From Bacillota bacterium (GTDB lineage Bacteria; Bacillota; Clostridia; Acetivibrionales; DSM-1351), in NCBI GenBank assembly GCA_023436515.1, contig JAEZIV010000392.1:1-11873 (forward strand): a stretch of DNA of 11,873 bases, given 5' to 3'. The position numbers and the translations under genes were made by a program. Below are positions 1 to 7,294 of the stretch, piece after piece. The notes beneath the pieces are model-generated. The model made no database searches. It had not been told where the DNA came from and saw only the letters and a program-made list of their open reading frames with translations. Each line of letters starts with the position of its first letter. Position 1 is the first letter of the stretch.

Positions 1-276
1 TCCAATAACAAGACTATCCTTCAGATTCAGATTCTTGTTGTATATAGTATATATTGAAGGAGCGGCCAGTGCCACTGGTATGTGCAAAGTATGCTCAATA
101 ATATATTTTGCATATACACCGGCATGATCAGAAGTACCTCTTGCTGCAATTACTACAGAATTAATAGTTTGCTTTTTCAAATACTCCGCTATGGTTGAGA
201 TAACAGCCTCGCTTGAGCTCTTGCACCTTTCTAAGACACTTGGTTGTTCCAGTATTTCCTGCCACATTTTTGTCAT
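1..276 (-). CDS. SIS-domain sugar-phosphate isomerase/aminotransferase-like protein (N-terminal part, runs off window)
   Basis: The reading frame is open from an ATG at 276 to the window edge (92 codons), so only the N-terminus is seen. The protein begins MTKMWQEILEQPSVLE and carries AARGTSDHAGVYAKY at about residues 44-58. That is the first phosphosugar-binding loop of SIS domains of the GlmS C-terminal/AgaS group (COG2222 type), which isomerise or deaminate amino-sugar phosphates in the cytoplasm. There is no glutamine amidotransferase domain ahead of it, so it is not a full GlmS; a catabolic deaminase/isomerase role is inferred. The start is supported by GAGGA (minus strand, 287-283) six bases upstream. 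It lies downstream of a GntR regulator on the same strand, with a candidate operator between them. Exact substrate is unknown. Confidence 0.82.
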   Translation of the reverse strand, partial: MTKMWQEILEQPSVLERCKSSSEAVISTIAEYLKKQTINSVVIAARGTSDHAGVYAKYIIEHTLHIPVALAAPSIYTIYNKNLNLKDSLVIG

Positions 277-326
277 AACAATTCCTCGCATTCTTATAAT
301 AATTAATAGTTCGTATAATGTATAGA

Positions 327-336
327 GGTATATACC
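327..336 (-). promoter_or_regulatory. Candidate GntR/UTRA operator (GGTATATACC palindrome)
   Basis: GGTATATACC is a perfect 10-bp palindrome whose core GTATATAC fits the GT-N-TA-N-AC pattern known for HutC-type GntR regulators. It sits 51 bp upstream of the SIS gene start and just after the gene for a HutC-type GntR protein. A possible minus-strand promoter, TTGACT (375-370) then 17 bp then TAAATT (352-347), would start transcription near 341, placing the palindrome in the early transcribed region where binding would repress. The promoter is weak by sequence; the operator call is an inference from pattern and position. Confidence 0.5.
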
Positions 337-361
337 ACCTAATATAAATTTAACATTAACA

Positions 362-373
362 GACTTTAAAGTC
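362..373. repeat. 12-bp perfect palindrome GACTTTAAAGTC
   Basis: A perfect inverted repeat with no spacer, 26 bp from the GGTATATACC site and overlapping the candidate -35 box for the SIS gene. It could be a second regulatory site. Nothing in the sequence identifies the factor. Confidence 0.35.
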
Positions 374-399
374 AAGTGGGTTAAACCTGTAGCTTGGAA

Positions 400-422
400 G
401 CCTTATAATGATAGTTATAGGC
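400..422. repeat. Imperfect hairpin just downstream of the GntR gene
   Basis: GCCTTATAA (400-408) and TTATAGGC (415-422) form an 8-bp stem with one bulged T and a six-base loop. It lies 12 bases past the minus-strand stop of the GntR gene. It lacks a U-tract on the minus strand, so it is at best a weak or partial terminator allowing read-through to the SIS gene. Confidence 0.3.
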
Positions 423-434
423 ATGGTCGCCATT

Positions 435-1169
435 CTATAGTGGATTTTTGCTATTGTAGACCAGAACATTGTACTTATACTCATCAGAACGGTATTTTGA
501 GTCTTCATATAGTAATTTAAGGTTTGAGTCAGTATGAACAACAGAACTAATTTTTAACACAGGAGTACCGGAGGTGATTTTCAGCAGCTCTCTATCTTCA
601 ACGGAGGCTTTACCCGCTTCAATAACATTTTCCAGGTATTGTATGTTAAATGAGTACTCTTCTGTCAACACCGTGCAGAGAGACTTTGTCAAATCCTGAG
701 TGTCCAAGTCGGGGCAATACTTTTCAGGTATAAAATTCTCTTCTATTGCAACAGGTATGTCGTTTGCAAATCTCAGTCTTTTTACATTATAAACCATAGA
801 ATTTGCCTCAAGCTCCAGTACCTCCACAATATTATCCGGCGCTACTATTTTTTCAAATCTCAAAACCTTCGTAGATGGCTGCATGCCCTTACTCCTTACA
901 GTTTGAGAAAAGCTGGCGATGTTTTTCTGTGCGATCTTTGTTTTAGCTACAAAGGTTCCTTTACCTCTCTCCCTGTACAAGGTGCCCTCTTGTACCAATT
1001 GTGTCAGAGCCTGGCGAACAGTCATGCGACTGATGCCCAAAGAGTCGCTCATCTCTCTCTCGGAGGGAATGAGGGAATTTTCAGCGTACTCTCCGCTGTT
1101 TATTTTTTCCATTATCTTACTCTTAAGCTGATAATAAGCCGGAATAGGGCTTTTTTTATTAATGTGCAT
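435..1169 (-). CDS. GntR-family transcriptional regulator with UTRA effector domain (HutC/FarR type)
   Basis: A cytoplasmic DNA-binding repressor of about 244 residues, the usual size for the family. Residues about 8-75 are the winged helix-turn-helix: IPAYYQLK opens it, PSEREMSDSLGISRMTVRQA is the recognition region, and RGKGTFVA is the wing end. The remainder (about 90-235) matches a UTRA ligand-binding domain, with SFSQTVRSKGMQPSTKVL at the junction. UTRA regulators commonly sense sugar phosphates or amino sugars. The chosen ATG at 1169 gives the normal short leader before the wHTH, but its ribosome site (GTGAAG) is poor; an in-frame GTG at 1208 would add 13 residues. Its neighbours are a SIS-domain sugar-phosphate enzyme downstream and a divergent alpha-fucosidase, so control of glycan or amino-sugar use is inferred. 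It stops with TAG. Confidence 0.92.
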   Translation of the reverse strand: MHINKKSPIPAYYQLKSKIMEKINSGEYAENSLIPSEREMSDSLGISRMTVRQALTQLVQEGTLYRERGKGTFVAKTKIAQKNIASFSQTVRSKGMQPSTKVLRFEKIVAPDNIVEVLELEANSMVYNVKRLRFANDIPVAIEENFIPEKYCPDLDTQDLTKSLCTVLTEEYSFNIQYLENVIEAGKASVEDRELLKITSGTPVLKISSVVHTDSNLKLLYEDSKYRSDEYKYNVLVYNSKNPL

Positions 1170-1364
1170 ATCTTCACGCTTTCGTAATTTGAATATTTTA
1201 CTAACCACTTCTCAAAAAATATTATCATACATTTAAAAAAAAGACTAGAGAAGAGTAGCTTTATCAATAATCCTATGATTTTGAAGCTCATAATCACTAA
1301 CTTAATTGTCAGCAGTATTTAACTATTTTTCTTTACATTTTCACTACATGTAAGAGGATAAACC

Positions 1365-1383
1365 GCTTGTTTGTCGAACAAGC
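1365..1383. repeat. Inverted repeat GCTTGTT-5-AACAAGC
   Basis: Two perfect 7-base arms around TGTCG, about 200 bp upstream of the fucosidase start. No U-run follows directly, so an operator is more likely than a terminator. It does not match the cre consensus (CG is off centre) nor the LexA box (only a half site CGAAC). Confidence 0.4.
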
Positions 1384-1566
1384 TTAATGAGAATATTTTT
1401 CTACCATCCTTTATTCATGGAGTAATGGACTTGTGGTGGTATTAAACTCGGTATTCAATTAAAAACTGTTGGTTGCAGCCACTTCATCCACCATCTGACT
1501 TAAACTTGGAGATACTTTTGATACATATTATGTTATGCAATACCTATTTCCAGCTATTAAATTCAC

Positions 1567-1572
1567 AGGAGG
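1567..1572 (+). promoter_or_regulatory. Ribosome binding site deciding the fucosidase start
   Basis: AGGAGG lies seven bases before the ATG at 1580. It fixes that codon as the start instead of the in-frame ATG at 1535, which has no ribosome site and would add 15 unlikely residues. Confidence 0.85.
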
Positions 1573-1579
1573 ATTTCTA

Positions 1580-3052
1580 ATGAACAGAAAAGAGTACATT
1601 CAAGAAATTGAGAGGGTTATTGCAGCCGGAAGGTTCAAGGACAATTGGGATTCTTTATCCCAGTATGAGGTACCCGGCTGGTACAAAAGAAAGAAGTTTG
1701 GGATATTTATTCATTGGGGGATTTATTCAGTTCCTGCATTTAGCAACGAGTGGTATTCAAGAAATATGTATATCCAGGGAAGTCCTGAGTATGAGCATCA
1801 TATTAAAACATATGGACCTCATAAGGAATTCGGCTACAAAGACTTCATTCCCATGTTTACGGCAGAAAGATTTAGCCCGGATGAATGGGCTGATCTGTTT
1901 GTAGAGGCAGGTGCAAAATATGTAGTTCCGGTGGCAGAGCATCATGATGGATTTCAAATGTACAGAAGTGAGCTTTCACATTGGAATGCATATGAAATGG
2001 GGCCAAAGAGAGATGTGCTGGGAGAATTGTCAGAGGCCTTTAATAAACGTGGAATTGTCAATGGAGCCTCATCCCACCGTGTGGAGCATTGGTTCTTCAT
2101 GGGACATGGAAAAGAATTTGACAGTGACATAAGGGAGCCTTTGGTTTGCGGGGATTTCTATTGGCCTGCCATGCCTGAAGGGCAGCACCAGGATTTGTTC
2201 AGTGAACCGACTCCAAGTGATGATTTCATGGAGGACTGGCTTGTTAGAACCTGTGAAATTGTTGACCGCTATAAGCCAAGACTGGTCTATTTTGACTGGT
2301 GGATTCATCATAGTGCTGTGAAGCCATATTTAAAGAAATTTGCCGCATATTACTATAACCGAAGTATTGAATGGGGTGAAGGGGTAGTTATTAACTATAA
2401 GCATGATGCTTTCCAGTTTGGCTGCGCCGTACCCGATATTGAAAGAGGCCAGTTTGCTGATATAAAGCCCTTTTTCTGGCAGACAGATACTGCTGTGGCG
2501 AAGAATTCCTGGTGTTACACCAGTAACAATACTTACAAGAAAGCAAAGGATATCATCTGTGATCTAGTTGACATAGTGAGCAAGAACGGTACCCTTTTAC
2601 TGAACATAGGTCCAAAGGCAGATGGTTCGATACCGGAGGAGGATGCTGCAATACTGAAGGAAATAGGAGCATGGCTGAGGGTAAATGGTGAGGCAATCTA
2701 CGAGACAGGCTTTTGGAGAATAGCTGCAGAAGGGCCTACAGAAATTGAAGAGGGACAGTTTACTGACACCAAGGACAAGGTGTTTACGAGTGAGGATATA
2801 CGTTTTACTGTCAAGGGAAGCTATTTATATGCAACCTTCCTAAACTATCCGGATACTGGAAAGGTATGCATAAAAGCTCTGGCAGAACATGACGCAGCAA
2901 GACTACCTCTATTTCATGGTATTATCAAAAAGGTTGAAGTACTTGGTTTTGAGGATACTCCTGAGTGGTCAAGAGATAATGAGGGACTCCACATATCAAC
3001 TAAGTCAGTTCAAGGTGATAAACCCATTGTATTTAAAATACTGATCGATTAG
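1580..3052 (+). CDS. Alpha-L-fucosidase, glycoside hydrolase family 29
   Basis: Releases terminal L-fucose from glycans by a retaining mechanism. The 490-residue protein shows GH29 marks in order: KFGIFIHWGIYSVPAFSNEW (about 39-58), AEHHDGFQMY (119-128) with the substrate-binding HHD, PRLVYFDWW (233-241) where Asp239 should be the catalytic nucleophile, and NGTLLLNIGPKADGSIPEED near the barrel end. The segment after about 400 fits the usual C-terminal beta-sandwich. The acid/base residue varies in this family and I do not assign it. No signal peptide or anchor is visible, so it is probably intracellular and acts on imported oligosaccharides. It is monocistronic by layout, divergent from the GntR regulator and closed by a hairpin at 3142. 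It ends with TAG. Confidence 0.93.
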   Translation: MNRKEYIQEIERVIAAGRFKDNWDSLSQYEVPGWYKRKKFGIFIHWGIYSVPAFSNEWYSRNMYIQGSPEYEHHIKTYGPHKEFGYKDFIPMFTAERFSPDEWADLFVEAGAKYVVPVAEHHDGFQMYRSELSHWNAYEMGPKRDVLGELSEAFNKRGIVNGASSHRVEHWFFMGHGKEFDSDIREPLVCGDFYWPAMPEGQHQDLFSEPTPSDDFMEDWLVRTCEIVDRYKPRLVYFDWWIHHSAVKPYLKKFAAYYYNRSIEWGEGVVINYKHDAFQFGCAVPDIERGQFADIKPFFWQTDTAVAKNSWCYTSNNTYKKAKDIICDLVDIVSKNGTLLLNIGPKADGSIPEEDAAILKEIGAWLRVNGEAIYETGFWRIAAEGPTEIEEGQFTDTKDKVFTSEDIRFTVKGSYLYATFLNYPDTGKVCIKALAEHDAARLPLFHGIIKKVEVLGFEDTPEWSRDNEGLHISTKSVQGDKPIVFKILID

Positions 3053-3141
3053 TCGGAAGTTTAATAGCCAGTTAATGAATAATCTTATGCTCACAGTCAT
3101 TAATTTCTGGATTTAATAAAAATTAATATAAGTATAAATGC

Positions 3142-3172
3142 TAGGAGGGTGGAAAATCGCCCTCCTAATATA
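3142..3172 (+). terminator. Hairpin terminator after the fucosidase
   Basis: TAGGAGGG (3142-3149) pairs with CCCTCCTA (3160-3167), an 8-bp GC-rich stem extendable by a G-T and a G-C pair. The following tract is AT-rich but not a clean U-run, so strength is uncertain. It lies 89 bp past the fucosidase stop. Confidence 0.6.
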
Positions 3173-3270
3173 TTTATATCCTCGCATTTCTTGGGTCACA
3201 GGAGGCTTTCTTAAACTGCTCATTTGTTCGTTACTAGGATTGTAATATATAAGTATAGTAATTTATTAGT

Positions 3271-3299
3271 TTGTGTGAAAATATATGGTATGTTATAAT
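3271..3299 (+). promoter_or_regulatory. Sigma-A-type promoter for the kinase pair
   Basis: TTGTGT (3271-3276), a 17-bp spacer, then TATAAT (3294-3299) preceded by TGT, which makes an extended -10 (TGnTATAAT). Predicted transcription start is near 3306, leaving a leader of about 32 nt before the first kinase. Confidence 0.75.
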
Positions 3300-3337
3300 C
3301 TGGATACTTGATGCCCGAAGTTAAAGGAGAGAGAAGC

Positions 3338-4297
3338 ATGATAAAAGTATCTGAAAAGGCTATGCAGGAAATTTGTGATAAGCTATCAATCAGAAAAGAT
3401 GAGCTTAAGTACCTTGGCGGAGGCAGTGAAAGCGCAGATGGAATTCTTTATGCATATGATTCTCAAAGCGGAAGAATGGTGCTGAAGATACTGGCAATAC
3501 CAGAAAATGAAAGGGAAAAGTTACGTTCTCTTGAAATCCGTGTCAGATTTGCAAATCTTCTGGGGGAGAAGGGCATTAAACTTGCTTACCCGATGAAAAA
3601 CCAAAATGGGAATCTGTACGAAACAAGCTTTGATAACCAGCACATTTATACTGCATATGTGATGGAATTCTCCGAAGGAAGAAATCCGGAAAGTCACGAA
3701 TTGACCGATGAGCTGCTGGTCGAATGGGGAAGAATTACCGGTAAATCTCATAGAGTTACTAAGGGATTTACAGAAGGAGGAGATTTCAAGAGCTTAAACC
3801 ATCAAGCGGAAGTCGAGTTCTTTACCGATTGGTGCAAAGAGCCCATAGTTAAGTCAGCCTGGAATGATATAGGGAAATACCTTGATACCCTTCCAACAGG
3901 AAGGGATGAATATGGCTTCATACATAATGACAATCATCAGAGAAATATTCTAGTGCAGGACAAAAATATAACTATTATTGATTTTGACTGTTCTGCAGTG
4001 CAGTTTTTTTTACAGGATATTATCACTCCTGCTCAGGGGGTCATGTTTGATATTTATGGGGGCATGGTGTCGCCATTATCAGATGCTGAAAGACTGAAGC
4101 GCTTCTTTTATAGCTTTATCAACGGATATGAGAAGGAGAATCATCTTTCGGATTTTTGGTACAAGGAAATTACAAACTTTATAAATTATAGACGCTTACT
4201 GTTGTTTACCTGTATGCAGAGTTGGATAAATACTGAGCCCGAGCTTAAAAAGAGCTTTATAGATAACATAAAAAATCCGCCTCGAATAGTTCTTTAG
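3338..4297 (+). CDS. APH-fold small-molecule kinase (aminoglycoside phosphotransferase/choline kinase superfamily), first of a pair
   Basis: A 319-residue cytoplasmic protein with the phosphotransferase fold. Visible motifs: a candidate ATP-binding Lys50 in RMVLKIL, the catalytic loop HNDNHQRNIL with His196, Asp198 and Asn203, and the metal-binding IDFD with Asp215. These are the HxDxxxxN and D-F-D signatures of the family, so it is probably active. Families with this fold phosphorylate sugars, choline, homoserine or drugs; the substrate cannot be read here. The ATG at 3338 has AAGGAG eight bases upstream and is preferred over an in-frame ATG at 3308, close to the predicted transcript start and without a ribosome site. 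A second, divergent kinase follows 62 bp downstream, with no terminator between. It ends with TAG. Confidence 0.85.
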   Translation: MIKVSEKAMQEICDKLSIRKDELKYLGGGSESADGILYAYDSQSGRMVLKILAIPENEREKLRSLEIRVRFANLLGEKGIKLAYPMKNQNGNLYETSFDNQHIYTAYVMEFSEGRNPESHELTDELLVEWGRITGKSHRVTKGFTEGGDFKSLNHQAEVEFFTDWCKEPIVKSAWNDIGKYLDTLPTGRDEYGFIHNDNHQRNILVQDKNITIIDFDCSAVQFFLQDIITPAQGVMFDIYGGMVSPLSDAERLKRFFYSFINGYEKENHLSDFWYKEITNFINYRRLLLFTCMQSWINTEPELKKSFIDNIKNPPRIVL

Positions 4298-4359
4298 GAA
4301 TGGTAAATTTCTTCCGCATTTGAAAAAAATCATCAACATATGCCAGGGGATAAATTGAA

Positions 4360-5367
4360 ATGAATGATATAAACTATAATCTACAATTTGCAAGGTTGTG
4401 CAATTCATTAAAAATGGGAGATTTTCTTGGTAATCCGGAGCCTATAGCAGGCGGATTTTTACATAAAATGTTTGCCATAAATACAACATCTGGAAAATAT
4501 GCTGTTAAAGCCTTGAATCCTCAGATAATGCTCAGACCACAAGCTATGAAAAATTACATAAACGCTGAGAAAATCAGTAATCTGGCAGCAACTAAAATTC
4601 CGGCACTCCCTGCAAAAATCATTGATGGAAAATCAATTCATGAGATTGAAAAGCAGTATTATCTGGTGTTTGATTGGGCTGACGCTAAAAGCCTTAAAAC
4701 CTTCGAAATATTTGCAGAGCACAGTGAATTAATGGGCGAAATTCTTGCCAGTATTCATGAAATCGACTTTTCAGAGTTGAGTATAACAGGAGAGGTTTCT
4801 GAAGCAGGACAAGAAACCGATTGGAGTGTTTATTTACAAAAGGGACAGGCGGTCAATGCTGAGTGGGTGGAAATGCTCTGGGAGAGTATTGATAATCTGT
4901 ATTATTGGAACACACGATCCAGTATATCCCAAAGGCATTTGGCTGATAATTTGGTTATCAGTCACAGGGATCTAGACCCGAAAAATGTTTTATGGAAGAA
5001 TGATAAGCCTGTGCTTATTGATTGGGAATCTGCCGGTTATGTAAATCCCATGTATGATCTGGTGGATACAGCTGTATATTGGTCTGAAGCTAAAGAGGGA
5101 AGTATTGATAAAGACAGGTTTCTTGCATTTATCAAGGGGTATAAGAGCAGGAGCGGAGAGGTAAGGGCTGACTGGAGAAGTGTTCTGGAAAAGGGTTATG
5201 AGGGCAAGCTGGGATGGCTTGAATATAACCTCAAAAGGTCATTAGGTCTCGAATGTACTGATATAGAGGAACAAAGTCTGGGGACAGAGCAGGTGTTTGA
5301 AACTATAAAAACCTTAATGAACTATGAGGCGATGATACCGGAGTTGGAAAAATGGTTAAGCCACTGA
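4360..5367 (+). CDS. APH-fold small-molecule kinase, second of a pair
   Basis: A 335-residue kinase-fold protein with a GGFLHKMFAI nucleotide-loop region (31-40), a candidate ATP-binding Lys50 in KYAVKAL, the catalytic loop SHRDLDPKNVLW with His202, Asp204 and Asn209, and IDWESAG with metal-binding Asp221. All key residues are present. It differs in length and in most motifs from the preceding kinase, so this is not a recent duplication. AGGGGA sits nine bases before the ATG. It is cotranscribed with the first kinase from the promoter at 3271 and closed by a terminator at 5400. The substrate is unknown; antibiotic resistance is possible by fold but the metabolic neighbourhood argues for a sugar or small metabolite. 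Confidence 0.85.
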   Translation: MNDINYNLQFARLCNSLKMGDFLGNPEPIAGGFLHKMFAINTTSGKYAVKALNPQIMLRPQAMKNYINAEKISNLAATKIPALPAKIIDGKSIHEIEKQYYLVFDWADAKSLKTFEIFAEHSELMGEILASIHEIDFSELSITGEVSEAGQETDWSVYLQKGQAVNAEWVEMLWESIDNLYYWNTRSSISQRHLADNLVISHRDLDPKNVLWKNDKPVLIDWESAGYVNPMYDLVDTAVYWSEAKEGSIDKDRFLAFIKGYKSRSGEVRADWRSVLEKGYEGKLGWLEYNLKRSLGLECTDIEEQSLGTEQVFETIKTLMNYEAMIPELEKWLSH

Positions 5368-5399
5368 AATTTTTAGCATATTGATATTTTGTGATAATG

Positions 5400-5430
5400 C
5401 AGGGAGTAGGATTCTACCCCCTGTTTTTTT
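5400..5430 (+). terminator. Rho-independent terminator after the kinase pair
   Basis: CAGGG-a-GTAG (5400-5409) and CTAC-c-CCCTG (5414-5423) form a ten-position stem with one A/C mismatch and a GATT loop, followed by seven T (5424-5430). It lies 32 bp past the second kinase stop. Confidence 0.9.
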
Positions 5431-5499
5431 ATGATTGATTATATGTCTTTGCTGGGGTAAAATGGCAACATACGAATAATATAAAATATTTAACTAAAT

Positions 5500-5527
5500 T
5501 TGATTCCACTGTAACATCAGCTATTAG
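5500..5527 (+). promoter_or_regulatory. Possible promoter for the dehydrogenase-HD-PHP unit
   Basis: TTGATT (5500-5505), 16 bp, TATTAG (5522-5527). It is between the terminator at 5430 and the dehydrogenase start, where a promoter is expected, but both boxes are imperfect and the region is AT-rich, so other choices exist. Confidence 0.35.
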
Positions 5528-5610
5528 CCTATGGCAATCAACGTAACATGAAACTCTGCAGCAAAGGTTCAACAACATAATAAATTATATTTTATATGGA
5601 GGTATTGCAA

Positions 5611-6621
5611 ATGAAAGCAGCATTCGTAAAAGCCCCTTTTCAGTTTCAGGTAAGGGACATAGCAATCAAAGAGCCTAGCGACGATGAAGCGCTTGTGAAG
5701 GTCATGGCCTGTGGTATATGCGGCGGTGATATGAACTTTGCCGGTGTAGACGCCAAGGAATGGGAGCCCTTTGGGCATGAGATAGCAGGCGTGATAGTAA
5801 AAAAAGGAAAGAATTGCAGCACTGTAAAGGAAGGGGACAAAGTTGTACTTGAAAGTGGTTCCTTTTGCGGAAAGTGCGAATTGTGCAGGAATGGACGGGC
5901 TGACTTATGCAATAAAGGTCCTAATTTCTGGGGAAATACCAGCATGGGCTTTGCGGAGTATATTACTGTGCCTAAGGAATGCCTTGTACCCTTTGAGGGA
6001 ATGAGCTTTGACGAGGCTACCCTCATAGAGCCAATGGGAGTGGCTATGGATTTATTTTATACTGCTGATATTCGCTTGAACGACAGGGTTCTAGTAGTTG
6101 GAGCAGGGCCGATTGGATTAATGGCAATACGTTTGGCGAAGGCAGCAGGAGCAGGGAAAGTTTATGCCGCCGCCCGATCAAATGCTGTTGCCAGAATAGA
6201 CCTGGCTAAAAAGTTTGGTGCCGATGAAATAATTTTGACAGATAAGGTTACGCTGGAGGAGTATCCTTTTGGCGGCGGGATTGATAAGATATTGCTGACT
6301 GCACCTCCCCAACTGATTTCCACCTGTGTAAAAATAGCTGCGATAGGTGGTACCATTGCCTATATAGGCTTTGCTGACGGAAGTTCTGCAGATGTGACCT
6401 TTAATGCCAATGAATTTCATGTAAAAAAGCTTCAGCTCAAAGCCTCCTTTGCAGCCCCCGCTCTTTATTTTCCAAGGTGCATAAGCATGGTAAAGTCAAA
6501 TTTCATTAATTTGAAGGATTTGATCAGTCACAGGTTTAAGCTGGAGGATATAGGTGAAGCAATGTCTTTATTGGTTAGTGATAAAGCAAACAGCGTAAAA
6601 TCAGTAATGGTTAATGAGTAA
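5611..6621 (+). CDS. Zinc-dependent medium-chain dehydrogenase (sorbitol/threonine dehydrogenase-like)
   Basis: An NAD(P)-dependent alcohol dehydrogenase of 336 residues, slightly short but typical of the polyol dehydrogenase branch. Catalytic zinc ligands are visible as Cys37 in CGICGGD and His56-Glu57 in FGHE; Glu140 in EPMGVA is the usual fourth position. A structural zinc site is given by four cysteines at 86, 89, 92 and 100. The Rossmann turn is GAGPIG at 164-169. Unlike the common GICGSD, the motif reads GICGGD. GGAGGT seven bases upstream of ATG 5611 fixes the start; an upstream in-frame ATG at 5596 overlaps that site and is not used. It is first in a tight unit with an HD hydrolase and a PHP phosphoesterase, suggesting oxidation of a sugar alcohol or its phosphate. 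The substrate is not determinable. Confidence 0.92.
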   Translation: MKAAFVKAPFQFQVRDIAIKEPSDDEALVKVMACGICGGDMNFAGVDAKEWEPFGHEIAGVIVKKGKNCSTVKEGDKVVLESGSFCGKCELCRNGRADLCNKGPNFWGNTSMGFAEYITVPKECLVPFEGMSFDEATLIEPMGVAMDLFYTADIRLNDRVLVVGAGPIGLMAIRLAKAAGAGKVYAAARSNAVARIDLAKKFGADEIILTDKVTLEEYPFGGGIDKILLTAPPQLISTCVKIAAIGGTIAYIGFADGSSADVTFNANEFHVKKLQLKASFAAPALYFPRCISMVKSNFINLKDLISHRFKLEDIGEAMSLLVSDKANSVKSVMVNE

Positions 6622-6650
6622 TTTATGAATGTGATTCAAGGAGAAATATA

Positions 6651-7283
6651 ATGGATTTAGTAAAGATTAAGGAGCTTGCCTTCGAATATTTGGGCAACAG
6701 GAGCAGCCACTCCTGGAAGGAAACAGGCAACAAATATTATCATGGTGAGCGGGTGGCTAAGCTTGTAATAGCTCTAAGACAACATATACTTCCCGATGAC
6801 GACAGTCATGACGAAATTCTAACAGCTGCAGCATGGTTCCACGACATTATGAATGGTGTTGAAAATCATTCGGAGGAAGGGGCGAAAAAGGCAGAAGAAG
6901 TACTAAAGGACTATTGCTCCGAATATGAACTTGAAGAAATCTGCAAAATCATCAGTGTCCATGATGACCGGTATTCTGATAGAAGTTTAATCTCAGATTA
7001 CATAAAGCTGCATCAGGATGCAGACCATCTTGACCATTTCGGTACATATGATGTGTGGATGGAGTTTTTATATGCTGCTCACCATAACAAATCAATAACG
7101 GATGTTATAGATTGGTTTCAAACTACCCGCAGGAAGCAGGATGAACAATATCGTAAGGAATTGAATTTTGAGATAAGTAAACGGATCTACGATGAAAAAA
7201 GTGAGTTTGTTAAATATTTTGGAGAAAGATTAAGCATTGAGGGCAGTGGTGGTATATGGAATGAAAAAGAAATAATGAAATAA
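6651..7283 (+). CDS. HD-domain metal-dependent phosphohydrolase
   Basis: A 210-residue soluble protein of the small HD family. The metal ligands are present in order: His31 in YYHGERV, His64-Asp65 in AWFHDI, and a DAD at 123-125 in HQDADHLDHFG. The spacing and the DADxLD ending match stand-alone HD phosphohydrolases that act on nucleotides or small phosphate esters. AAGGAG lies seven bases before ATG 6651. It begins 29 bp after the dehydrogenase and ends 11 bp before the PHP gene, so all three are very likely one transcript. Two putative phosphoesterases next to a dehydrogenase hint at a phosphorylated polyol or sugar pathway, but that is inference. It stops with TAA, which touches the next gene's ribosome site. 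Confidence 0.87.
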   Translation: MDLVKIKELAFEYLGNRSSHSWKETGNKYYHGERVAKLVIALRQHILPDDDSHDEILTAAAWFHDIMNGVENHSEEGAKKAEEVLKDYCSEYELEEICKIISVHDDRYSDRSLISDYIKLHQDADHLDHFGTYDVWMEFLYAAHHNKSITDVIDWFQTTRRKQDEQYRKELNFEISKRIYDEKSEFVKYFGERLSIEGSGGIWNEKEIMK

Positions 7284-7294
7284 AGGAGAACATA

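Larger units (their letters stand above)
1209..1579. other. Divergent intergenic region between GntR regulator and fucosidase
   Basis: About 370 bp without a convincing gene on either strand. It must hold the promoters of both flanking genes, but no box pair stands out: TTTACA at 1332-1337 has no good -10 at normal spacing. Visible structure: a 7-bp-arm inverted repeat (1365-1383), a direct repeat of GGTATT (about 1437 and 1449), and ACATATTATGT (1523-1533), a palindrome around a central T. The GT-N-TA-N-AC operator pattern found in front of the SIS gene is not present here, so control of the fucosidase by the same regulator is not shown. Confidence 0.5.

Noticed and set aside
326..520. Open plus-strand frame overlapping the end of the GntR gene, reading DFKVKWVKPVAWKPY
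   Set aside because: It has no start codon or ribosome site, and over half of it lies antisense to the clearly real GntR gene.
1365..1383. Inverted repeat as a cre (CcpA) or LexA site
   Set aside because: The central CG is off by one from the cre pattern, and only one CGAAC half site is present with no GTTCG partner at four bases.
1470..1510. Minus-strand frame ending MVDEVAATNSF as a gene remnant
   Set aside because: Only a dozen codons are open, stops lie on both sides, and there is no ribosome site.
3196..3215. Ribosome-site-like ACAGGAGG upstream of the kinase promoter
   Set aside because: No start codon follows at a usable distance and no frame opens; it also lies before the kinase promoter.
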